Positions 12,601 through 24,600 of a stretch of DNA of 64,000 nt are shown piece by piece. The translations under genes were made by a program, and so were the position numbers. How positions within the stretch are numbered: position 1 is the first letter of the stretch; every line of letters starts with the position of its first letter. The stretch is taken from positions 76,026,453 to 76,090,452 of the forward strand of contig CM049311.1 of NCBI GenBank assembly GCA_026874595.1, in the 5' to 3' direction. Source of the stretch: Sipunculus nudus (Eukaryota; Annelida; Sipuncula; Golfingiida; Sipunculidae). The notes below the pieces were generated by a model that was not told where the DNA came from, searched no databases, and saw only the letters and a list, made by a program, of their open reading frames with translations.

Positions 12601-15600
12601 TTGTGTAATACAGTCACAAATTCATAAATCACTTCATCAGCATAGTTAATCATAACATCATATCTGTCAAATGGAAAGCTTGCAGACTACCATACACTTT
12701 AGATCCTTCAACAAATAGCCTTATCATCATTCTACTACTGCTTATTACTGCTGTCATTGCATTCATATTTGCTCAAATATATCACAATTTTTGACCCCTC
12801 CTAAATAAATAAAAATAAACCACTATATTTTACTCTATTAATCCATCATTCAGGTAATTTCATTTATCATTTACTCACATATTACATTACGTTCCTTTAT
12901 AATAGCCCAACATGTCCATGATATTCATAAGCTTTCTCGACTCAATATAGTATCACAGTGGAGAAACATTTATAGTCCAATCACGATCAGCTGAGCGCCG
13001 TGACCCATGGGTCCCTTGTTTATTAGTTTCTGCAGACTGGTGGAGCCACCTGTATTTTTCTTAAAGTTTACGCATTTTTTCTCTATTTTTGTGATATATT
13101 AATACAGACACAATCTCAGCCTGTTGGTTAATCTGTTTGATGCTTCAGTTGAATGGTTATATACTACCATTCAGATGATATCATTTCCTTTTGCAAATCT
13201 CTTCCCAGTCAGCTGAGCGTCATGACCCATGGGTCACTTATTCTTAGATTTTATAGGGAAAAAGCTAAAAAGCTTTAAAAATCTTCATCTCCAAAACTGT
13301 CCAGCAAAATTGTCCAATATTTCACAGAAATGATCCCTGGAACAATCTCTTTCAAGTTTGTTTGAATGGTTCCGGTTCAGAGAATTTTGGCCGAGTTACA
13401 AGAGGTTGAACTTAGTCATCTGTCCAAAAAAGCACACTAAAATTAAATCTCAGAAATGGCTAGAGCTATAATCACCAAATTTTATACCAATGTTTGTCAC
13501 ATATGTCATATCTGAAATTGAGGTATTGGTGGCGCCACCAACATTGATCTGTTTTTTTACAAGCAAAAATGTAATTTTAAACTCTTCTAGCTTATACACT
13601 AATTTATGATGAAACTGTTAAGCTTTGATTTAAACTTTACAAGAATTATTCTGTGGTAGGGTTCTGCCAGTTTTATAAGAATAGATTGGGTAAATACAGC
13701 TTTAAAAAAGCATTATAGCCAATAGAAAAAGGCTTTTTGTGTTTGTAAACAGATTTGACAACATGCTGAGTTTCAGCAGCCAAGTCAAGAGGTCACTCAG
13801 CACATCAGATGGGGTCCAGACATCACCATGGCTACTGACCTGGCTCTGGCGGGTGTCTAGACAATGTGTCCAGACGTCTAGACACAGCGTCTAGGCGTCC
13901 AGACACAATGTCTAGACGCAGAATTCCCAGATTATTGGAACTATCCTTTTCAGCTGTTTGAAAAAACTTGGTTTGCATTTTTAGCAAATCTGTGAGCTTA
14001 TGCAAATGATGTGGCGTCATCCGTCTTCCGTCATCCCTCGTGCCTCATAGCTGTCTCAAAAAGGGCAGGAGCTAAAATCACCAGTTTTTTGCAAAAGATC
14101 TGTCATCTAAAAAATTATCGGATTTTAATCGAAGCTTTGAGCTTATGCAATGTTGCTGCATCGTCCATTGCGTCAGGGCATTGTGCGTCGTCTCTAGTTA
14201 ACCATACCTATATAAAAAATGGCAGGAGCTAGCATCGCCAAATTTTTGCAAATAATCAGTCATCAGTCATCATTCTTTATTTTTTTTCTTAGATTTTTGC
14301 ACAGCACCCATCTTTTCATCTCCCTTAGGATAAAAACACTCATATCTCTGCATTGGTTGGCCTTATCAACCTGAAATTTTGCATGTGTATCATCTTGGAC
14401 AGCTTTCTTGATTTTATGACAGGTTGCGCCACCTACATCATGTTTAAGCTGCAGACATCCAAGCTCGGGAACCATTTGACCAGTGAGGCCAAAATTTTGC
14501 ATGTGTATAGATCTCCCATAGCTCTTTATCATACGCAAATCTGTGGCGCCACCTGTAATCATTTTTGCACATTGTCTGTCTGTTTGTTTGCTGTGGGATA
14601 AAATCACTCATATCCTGGCAGTGGTTTGACTTATCCACCTGAAATTTTGCAGGTTTATACATCTTGGATAGCTTTCTTGATTTTATGGCAGGTGGTGCCA
14701 CCTACATTCAAATTAACGCTGCTGACATCCAAGCTCATATCTCTGGAACCATTTGACAGATTGGGCAAAAATTTTGCATGTTTATAGATCTCACATAGCT
14801 CTTTATCATAGGCAAACTGGTGGCGCCACCTGCAATCATTTTTGCACAGTGTCTGTCTGTTTGTTTGCCCTGGGATAAAATCACTCATATCATGGCAGTG
14901 GTTTGACATATGTCTAAAACTTTGCTGGTTTATACATCTTTGATAGCTTTCTCGATTTTGTAGCAGGTGGCGCCACCTACATTTATGTATACACTGCAAA
15001 CATTCAGGTTTATATCTCAGGACTGGTTTGACATATCCCCCATAAATTTTGCATGTGTATAGATCTCGCATAGCTCTTAACCATATACAAAATTGGTGGC
15101 GCCACCTGCCACCATTTTTGCACAGCATCCATCTGTTTGTCTGCCGTGGGCTAAAATCACTCATATCTCAGTAGTGGTTTGACTTGTCTGCCTAAAATTT
15201 TGCATGTTTATACATTTTGGACAGCTTTCTGGATTTTGTGGTTGGTGGCTCAACCGACATAAACATTTTGGCTGCAGACATCCAGGCTATTCTGCAACAC
15301 ACCTCACTCTATTTTCCCATGTCACTCAATCCATGCCTCACTTTACCCGTCCTACTCTGATTTTGGCAAATACAAGAGGTTACTTGTTGACTACCCGTAT
15401 TCTAGTTTTTGTGTTGTGTGCACCCATGCTAGAATTTCAGCAGTGATGTTTGTTTAATTGTTTCTTGTTCTAAGTTTTTAGTACTTGCTTGTATTGTTCA
15501 CATACATGTTACATATTTTCATGAAAAGTAATAGTCCAGCGATGAAGCATTATACCTGGTGCAATCTCATTGCACAGGTTTGCATTAGGCCTGTAGGCCT

Positions 15601-18600
15601 TGTTTTAATTCATAAATACCATGGTATTAAGTACCTTACGCTCTTTACACAGCACCTTACCTATAGGCCAAATACGTATATCATAAGCGCTGTTAGCTTT
15701 GACCTTGTATCCTGAATCACTACACCAGAGGGGAGCACTGTATTTTGGTCCAATCAGATGAGACCCTGTGCTGGAAGACAAAATGGTTTACCAGCCAAGC
15801 GAGGAATACATGGAGCCAATGTTGTTCATTGCATTTTGAGTGACAGCTCATCACCCCAGCAACCGTTAGAACAGGCCACAGGCTGAGAGAGAATGGCCCC
15901 ACACATGGTTTTCAAAGGTCCTTGTGTACATACTATGCCGAGCTGGTGAGCTGTAATTCAAAAAAAAGGAAAAAACATAAGTTCCTTGCACACCTCTCTG
16001 GCTGGTTTCCATAATGCTGGCAAACAGATACATGGATACGCTACCATAGTCGTAATGCAATAATCGAATGGGTCGATGATGCGAGAACATAGAGGGAGCA
16101 ATTAAAATTCGGCTATTTTTTACTAAGAGTAACCACTTGAGTGCTTTTGAAGCGCAGCTATGGATGGAGCCATGATGCCTATCGAGTATATTTAGCTCAG
16201 CTGACTATAAGTCATCTGAGCTATAGTAGTGGTCCATTGACCATCGTCCGTCTGTCTGTCCGTCCATCCGTAGATGTGGCAGGTTTTGAAACCGTAAGAC
16301 CTAGGAATCCAAAATTTGGCATAATGTTGGATGTCTCCAAGATCTCCTACCAAGCCAAAAACTTGGACTTTGCGACTTCGTTCCTTTGAGAAATTAAGGA
16401 AAAACCTCAATTTTTTATTAAAAACCTATTTTCACACTTCAGGACTGCCTAATATCAAAACCACTCATCTGTTTTTCCTCATATTTACCATAAATAATCC
16501 TCTATATAGTTCCTATGTGCATGCCAGAAATTAGGTCTGTATTATATAATTTAAAAAAGTTATGGGCACAAACATAATGCATTTTGTAAATAATCAGGAA
16601 AGAAATTTGATCACTTAACACAAAACTTGTTCAAGCTAAGCACCTTTTTCCAGTAATATAACTTTTATTAATCAAAATTAAATTGTTTACCCAAAATTAG
16701 AACAAAATCTTTTAAATTTTGTAAAATATTAGCAAAAATAAAAAATTGGTAACTTTAATTTTGCCCAACTTTGACCATGGCACGTTTTTTTTCCTGTAAC
16801 TGCTGTGGATTTAATTTTCAAAGCATGTTTTTGTTAGCATTTCAACTGTTAACATCAAAAATTTGAAACCAGTTGATCAAAAACTGTAGATTTTATTCAA
16901 GTTTCCAAGCACAATGTCACATATTGTTTACATCAAGCTAGTGTTATGCAGTTTGTTAGAGCTCAGCTCCCCATCTTCAGCTATAAGTTTCTTAAATTTT
17001 GGCAGACAGTTATATGTCTCCAAAATTCCCTACCATGCCAAGAATTTGGTCACTAGGACTTAATTCCATCGAGATATTAATGAAAAACTTCATTTTTCCA
17101 TTAAAAACCCTATGTTACACTTCAGGACTGCCTAATATCAAAACCACTGATCTGATTTTGATCATATATAATATACATATTTTTCTATACATTTGCTATG
17201 CACATGCCAGAATTGATGTCAGTATTGTTTTAAGTTATGGGCCTAAACATAATGGACTTTGTAAAAAATCAGGAAAAATATTTACTCACGATACATGAAA
17301 ATTATTGAAGCTAGAGAATTTTTTTTCAAGTATATAACTTTGTTTAATTAAGATTCAATTGTATGTCTACCTAATTAGATTTGTATTTTGTAAATTTTAT
17401 AAGTTTTTAGCATAAACATAAAATCAGTACCTTAAATTTTACCCAACTTTGACCAAGGCATGTTTTTTTTTCCTGTGAGTACTGTTGATTTAATTTTCAC
17501 AGCATGTAAACATAAGTATTTAATTTTTTTAAATCTGAAATTTGAAAATAAAAGGTTGAAAATTAGGCTAGTTATTGAATTTTATCTTGAGGCTCTATTG
17601 TAGTCACTTGCTTTGTTCCAGATGCAGGTAGGCCACTCCAGGTCACTGGAAGTCAGCTATGCCAGGGTTCCTGATTTGTTACAGTCACTGGGGGAGATCC
17701 CCTCCTGTGACAGGTGTACAATTGTTCTCATATCACACCCCGTCCCCCCCCCCCCCATGAATATATATTTATACATTTGTATGCATGATGTGGTGTTATA
17801 TGACAAGACTGAGATTTATGATGATGCAATTTAGAATTGTGAATCAACTTTATATTCAGTAATATATATTTTATATTGGAAATGTATACAAATTAAACTT
17901 AAAATAAAAAAATGAGGATCTAATACAAACATGTGTTTATTATTTTCAGCAGAATTGGAAATCAGGCTTTGTTTGCCCTGAATGTATATGCAAAAGTGTT
18001 GTTAATCGACCATCCCCCCCCCCCCCCTCCCCCGGCTGTCATTGATCCTTTGCACCTCACCGTCACCTTTGCACTGGGACATTAGTTATTATTGCAAATG
18101 TGTACAATTATTTTAATTTGAAAAATAATTGGATTAGAAAAAATTAAGATCTAATTGAAACATATTCTTGCCTCAGGAGAATGGAACATAAAGTGATCAG
18201 CTCTGTCTGTCCATCATCTCTCAATTATCATTAAATATATATATTAATTATGAAATTTTTCCTTTAAGCACTGTTGAAATAACTTTCATATGCTGTATGT
18301 GTATGGATTTAAGCTATTAAAGTCTGAAATTTAAAAGCAACTTATGTATGCAGATGTGTTATGTTGGCACTGTGAACAAAAGTTCTATTGCTATAGCATA
18401 AAATTTAATAATTTAAAGAAAATATATACAGAATAGAATAGAATAGAATAAGTTTATTCAGGAAAAGGCCTCAGGCCCAAAGTTCCAAAAAAAAGAAACA
18501 TTAACATAGTAATACACCATAAAGAACAAATAATACAATAAAAATATCCAATTATAAATCAGGTTATTAATCTGCCATCAATGGTTCAAGGTAAACACTT

Positions 18601-21600
18601 AATACATTAATTACCCAATGATTGTTCTCTCCTTCTAAATGAATGATATACAAATGCTGCAACACTAGCTATCTCACATGGTTCATTTAAATTAAAAGTT
18701 TCTTTAAATTGTGTTCATTTGGTTCTAGTAAGTCAGCTCTTAAGTACTTAACCCTCAGATCTACATACATAGGACATTCAAACATGAAGTGACTTTCATC
18801 TTCTAATACATTAAATCCTCTATGAAAACAATACATACAAATTCTTTCTTCTTTTGCTATTCCCTGATGTCTGCCAGTTTCAATGGATAATTTGTGATTT
18901 GAACATCGTAATTTGGCAAGTGCCTGTCTATGACATTTGTTAGGAACACATGAAATATACTTCTCTACTGTCAGCATTGATTTAAAAGACCCATAGAAAT
19001 CCAACTTATTACATAAGGTTATATCTTCTTGCCATTCTTGCATTGCTATATCCTTTAGTCTCTGTTTGAAATTTGTTATTAAAATGTTGCTATTTCCCAC
19101 AGACTGTGCTAACCAAACATAACCAAAGCCTGTTTTAAACAATAGTATTCTTATATGAGTTGCCCAAGTTATTTTTCCCTGTTCATCTAACTTTACCATC
19201 AAATTATATAGATGCCTTGGGTATCTTTTGTCTGCCATTTGTAATATCTTTAACCAGTACTTTATGCATTTTATTGAATAGGTTACAAATAGAGGATACC
19301 GTCCACAGTCTCCAAGTGCAGCTGAATTTGCAGTGTTTATTCCTACATTTAACACATACTTACAAAATTTAATGTGTACTCTTTCAATTATTTCTATTTT
19401 AGTAAACCCCCATAACTCGCTTCCATAAATCAGAATAGGTACTACCAAGGTATCAAATAGATAAAACAAGTGATTCACACTTAAATACTTACATTTTTTG
19501 TGGAAATTCTTTATAACACATACAGCTTTGTTTGCTTGCATAACCTGTTGTTTCTGTGTTTTAGTCCATGATAACCTGTTAGAAAAAACAATACCGAGAT
19601 ATTTGTAATGTGGTACAACATCAAGTTTTTTTCCTCCGATATACCATCTTTCTACCTTTTTCAGTGTACCACCTTTTCTAAAGACCATGATTTTAGTTTT
19701 ATCAAGATTTATCTTCATTCCATATTTATTAGAGAAATCTTGTAAATGATCAATTTGCTTTAGAAGTCTACCAACTGTATCACTAAAATTTACAATATCA
19801 TCTGCAAACATCAGTGTTATAATATTGTGGAGATGTTCGTCTATATAAATTCCCTTACAATCTGAAGTATGCAAAGTATCAAAATATTCATTTATAAACA
19901 GGGAGAATAACAGCGGACTAACCATGCAGCCTTGTCTTGTTCCCATAGAACAGTTAAAGTATTCAGATAACTCATTACCTGCTAGCACACATGATTTCAT
20001 TTTCGAGTACATGGATTTAAAAACTTTAAGCATTTTACCATTGATACCAGATTTCATAAGTACATACCATAAAAAGTCATGTTGTACACTGTCAAAAGCT
20101 GTTGAGAAGTCAATATATATGCAGTAAAACCTGCCTCCCCTTTTTGATAAATATTTTTGTACTAAAGCTTGCAATACAAAGGCATTATCTATGGTACTAT
20201 ATCCCTTCCTGTAGCCTGCCTGAGATTCACTTATTATATTTAAGTCTTCTACATAAATAACTAGCCTGTTGTACAATATTTTCATGAATATTTTTCCAAG
20301 AACATCCAATAATGAAATACCCCTATAATTTTTGGGGTCTGTCACTACCCCTTTCTTATGCAAGGGATATATAACAGCTTTACTCCAAGCTTCTGGAAAT
20401 ATACCTGTTTGTAATATCTTATTATATAGAGTTTCAAGTGGAAAAAGTAAAAAATCTAAGATACATTTAATAAAATCAACTGTTACACCATCAGGACCTG
20501 GTGATTTCCCACTTTTCATCTGGTTTACTGCTTGTCTGATTTCATTCTGATCTATATAAGTACCAAGTTCCCTGTAATCAAGGTTCTCATCATAATTACT
20601 TGAACTGAAATCTTGAATTAGTAATCTGAAATCTTCTTGTATTTTATTATCATCTTTGTTGAACAGTTCTTGAAAATAATCATATCACCTGGATGCTTCT
20701 ATCAGATTTGGTTTTCTGGATGTCTTAAAGTAACGCACATATTTCCACATTTCATTAATGTTCTTACTATTAAATATACAATTTATCTCAATATCTTGAC
20801 ATTTTTTCTTTTTACCATCACATACATTCTTAAAAGATTGTCTTTCTCTCCTGTATGCATTTACATCATGTAACAATCCTGAACGTCTGTATTTATTGAG
20901 TGCTATGTCTTTGGATTTTTTAGCTGTGTGGCACTCTTTATCCCACCATTTAGGTTGCGTTTTGATATTTTGCTCATGATTATGTTTTTTCTTTACTTTT
21001 TCAGCTGCAGTCAATATATAATTCATCAGACAATTCAAGGCTTCTTCAACATTATAATTAATACACTGAAAAAAGTATCTAAATGTCTTACTGATATTTC
21101 TTGGTTCAAGAGAGCTGTTATTGCATTATAATTATTTGACTTCAGTTTATTCTTTATCCATGGTTCTGTCTTAATTATATTTGCTCTAATTTTAACCTCC
21201 CTATTTAACTCTAGGGTACATTTGATTGGAAAATGATCAGAGGCATCAAAATTCAATACAGAGAATGTTTTGATGATATTAAAAAGTTCACTGCTGATAA
21301 TAATATAGTCAACCACACTTTGTCCTGTACTTGTTACACAAGTGTATTCTCCTGATAAATTAGGAGCAGTTCTGCCATTCAATACATGTATATTAAAACT
21401 ACAGCACAGATGCTGTAGAGAATAACCAAATTTGTTAATTTTGCAATCTTTGGATTCTCTAGACACATTAAATGTATCATTTGGATAAGCATCCTGTATT
21501 CCAACATAATCTAGCTCATCACATTCAATAAAATCATTCAAGTTTCCAATCCTTGCATTAAAGTCACCCAACAATATGAAACATAACTCATCATAGTGAG

Positions 21601-24600
21601 ATGCAGTATCTATCAAAATATTCTCGAGCCTTAATATACCATCTGAATCACCAATATCATTGTATAAAGGTGAACTTTCTGGAGCCACATAGGTACATAA
21701 CAATAAAATATCCTTGTGAGAGTTAAAGGGCATCCCATCAACAATAAGGGCAATTATATCAGTGTACTTTTGTATATTTTTAATTCTTATTTTAAAATCT
21801 TTTCTTATACAAACCAGGACTCCCCCTCCAGACATATTACCTCTTGAAATCCCATAACAGTTAAAGTCTTGAAAATAATCACAGAACTCAGTAGGATATT
21901 TTGCCCAGGTTTCTACTATACAAAGTATATCACACTCTTCCATTAGCTGTATGAATCCAGGTACATGCAATTTAGATTTTAATCCCCTTGAATTCCAACA
22001 TATAATATGTAAATTATTGTTAGTATTTTCAAAAGTGTTGTTATTGGTAACTGAAGAAAGAGAATTTGGTGTTAGTGGTGAACTAACCTGTTCCTGTGGT
22101 GCAAGTGCAGTTTGAATGTTACTAGTCAAAACACATGGTGCTGTTAGTTGACCATCATCAATATGTTGGATGCAAGTACAATCATCATCTGCAACAGAAC
22201 AAAATACATGATTAACAAGACTGTTTTCATATATTTCTGAGATTAAAGAAAATTGACCCTGGCCACACCCCTATATATACAGAGAGACAGAGGCGTTGTA
22301 ACTCCCATCATAACCCCCCCCCCCCCCCCCCCCTTCCCCCATCAAGTCCTTCCGCCTGTGGAGTGGGGACTTTATAGCAACTGTATACATATCATGAAAT
22401 AGAAAAAAAGTTTATTAAAAAAATTGGATCTCATTAGACAAATGTGTAAAATGTTGAACTGTCAACAGCCTGTCAGAAAGGTTTCCAATGGAAACGCATG
22501 GTCAGATCTTAAAAAATTATTTGCAACAATTTCTTCAATCATATCAACCAGCCATGGCCTAGATTACCTCTTTCTCTCAGACTTTTATCTACATTTCATA
22601 ATATTTTAGATTTTAACCTTCCAGGTGTTTAAGTACTGTTGAATGCTCCGTCTCTCTCTCTCTCTATCTCCTTTTTTCTCTACATCCAACCCTCATTGCT
22701 GCCCACACTGTTTCCTTCTCTGAACCCCATCCCAATGTCAGCCTCAGTAAACCAGAACAAGATGAATCAGATATATTCATATTTTTATATATTGTATAAC
22801 TATTTGTTACCTATGTACATGCCAGAAATTATGTCAATATTGTGTAATATGTAGACGTGGTGGGCATCAATATAATGTACCTTGTCAAGACCTAAGAGAT
22901 ATCATGTCATACAGTCACAATTCATAAATCCCCTCTTCAACATAGTTAATCATAACATTATATCTGTCAAATTGAAATCTTGCGGACTTCCATACACTAT
23001 AGATCCTTCAACAAATAGCCTTATCATCATTCTACCACTGCTTAGTGTACTGTCATTGCATTCATATTTGCTCAGATATATCCCTATTTTCAACAGCTCC
23101 CAAATAAATAAAAAATAAACCACTATATTTACTCCATATTAATCCATCAGTCAGGTTATTTCATACATTATTTATACTCACATATTACATTATATTCCTT
23201 TATAATAGCCTAACATTTCCATGATATTCATAAGGTTTGTCGACTAAATATAGTATCACAATGGTGATACATTTATAGTCCATTCATGATCAGCTGAGCG
23301 CTGTGACCCATGGGTCCCTTGTTTTAAGTGGCATTTGGCTGGCTGCAAGACTACGACCCACCACCTAATGTCTAAATGTATCATAAATGGTCAAACCAGG
23401 CAGCAGGAAAATCAGTAGCTTCTTTAGAAGCGCAAGATTTCCGCTGCCTCTGGAGCATACAAGTACCTGTACTCTTGTACTTGGACTTCATGCCCTGGAT
23501 GGTCCTGCTCCATAGATCTGTGATGACTTTCGGCTGTCTGGCTGTTAACAGGGCACAAATCATAACAGCCAGACCTAGAACCTTCTAGGAAGGTACAAGG
23601 CATATGTTGAAAACCTGAAATTAGGTCATGGTGACCTATATTCTGCAATCAACCTAAAACATGATTCTGAGCACAAATTGTATCCATAAGGCCTTAAATT
23701 TTCTAAATATACATTCAGAAAGGTCCTAGGCAAATATCCTTGGAAACACAAAATAAGTTCACTGTGGCCTATAATCTGTGAGCTATAGGAAAAAGATGTC
23801 ATATGAGCACCCTGAATGTCAGATGGGCAAAAATCTTTCTGTTAGGCCTAGAATTTTCTAATTCAAGATCTAGGGAGGTTCAAGGCAAATGTCCTTGGAA
23901 ACTTGAAATTAGGTCATGGTGACCTATATTGTGCAACCTACAGGCCATAAACATGATTTTGACCACCTTGAATGTCAGATGGGCACAGATGGTATCTGTT
24001 ACACCTATAATCTTCTAATGCAACATCCATGTAGGTTCTGGATAGATATCTTTTGAAACTTGAAACTAGATCAAGGTGACCCAATAGGCTATATTCTGTG
24101 AGCTATGGGCCAATTATGAATCTGAGCACCCAGACAGACAGGGTACAAATTGTATCCATTCTCCTTGGAACCTTCTGTTGTAAAATCCAGGAAGGTCCTT
24201 GACTGGTCTCCTTTGAATACTAGAATTTGGTCACTTATCTCTTATAATACATGTAAAATTCAGCTGAGCATCATGGGCCACTTGTTTCATAGCCATGTTC
24301 CAGCCTGCAGCCACGATGGAGTATGTTCACCCATGAACCTAGTGTACTGGTGTTCTGCTACTAGTCTAATCCTGTATCTGATGTCTGTTAACTAAAGATA
24401 ACTCCTTGAATCTTTTACACAAATAGGCAAGAAAAGTCCAATCCCACTGCAGACAGGCCGTGCATATTGTATATATCCATGAGCGCAGTTTTTGGATTAT
24501 CTTTAGTTGATAGACGTAAGATATCAGAATAGGCCCATTTAATCAGTAACAGAACACTAGTGCACTGGGTTTGCAGGTAAATATTCTTTAGCATGGCTTC

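Larger units (their letters stand above)
8032..13020 (+). mobile_element. Family B element, copy 1, nested in family A
   Basis: Both borders are fixed by nesting. Family A reads GACCATTAAG plus a T-run on the left and TATTAGTTTCTGCAGACTGG on the right; uninterrupted A copies read GACCATTAAGTCTTTTTATT at the same place (37190). B starts AGCTCAGCTGCC and ends TCAGCTGAGCGCCGTGACCC, ATGGGTC, CCTTGTT. It therefore has a 5' hairpin, subterminal inverted repeats, a 3' palindrome and T-run targeting without a clear target duplication. I infer a Helentron/HINE-like or pearl-like non-autonomous element. The interior carries two copies of a ~450-bp module (8290-8730 and 8975-9400) and a nested C element. 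Confidence 0.75.
18433..22272 (-). mobile_element. Non-LTR retrotransposon (LINE), 5'-truncated
   Basis: It lies on the minus strand, antisense to GDAP2, inside family B. An 11-bp direct repeat ATATATACAGA flanks it (18422-18432 and 22273-22283), consistent with a target duplication. The 3' end is an ATTCT pentamer tail (about 18433-18450 on + as GAATA repeats) rather than poly-A. The ORF2-type frame is still open at the 5' border, so the copy was truncated within coding sequence and lacks ORF1. The two lesions in it (21069-21074 region and 20685) make it inactive but fairly young. Confidence 0.9.
16194..23323 (+). mobile_element. Family B element, copy 2, nested in family E and carrying a LINE
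   Basis: It starts AGCTCAGCTGACTATAAGTC and ends TCAGCTGAGCGCTGTGACCC, ATGGGTC, CCTTGTTT. Left and right flanks join into the continuous E sequence seen uninterrupted by B at 59790-59840 (GAGTGTTTGATTATAGGC), so the borders are secure. Inside are two ~450-bp modules (16430-16850 and 17110-17560), C-tracts near 17743, 18016 and 22314, and a 3.84-kb LINE at 18433-22272. Without the LINE this copy is about 3.3 kb. The 3' third (22670-23320) matches 12380-13020 of copy 1. Confidence 0.78.

Noticed and set aside
14655-15164. 169-codon minus-strand reading frame
   Set aside because: It repeats the same peptide pieces (RWRHQF, ILPGQ-like, CKN) because it re-reads the family D tandem units; not a gene.
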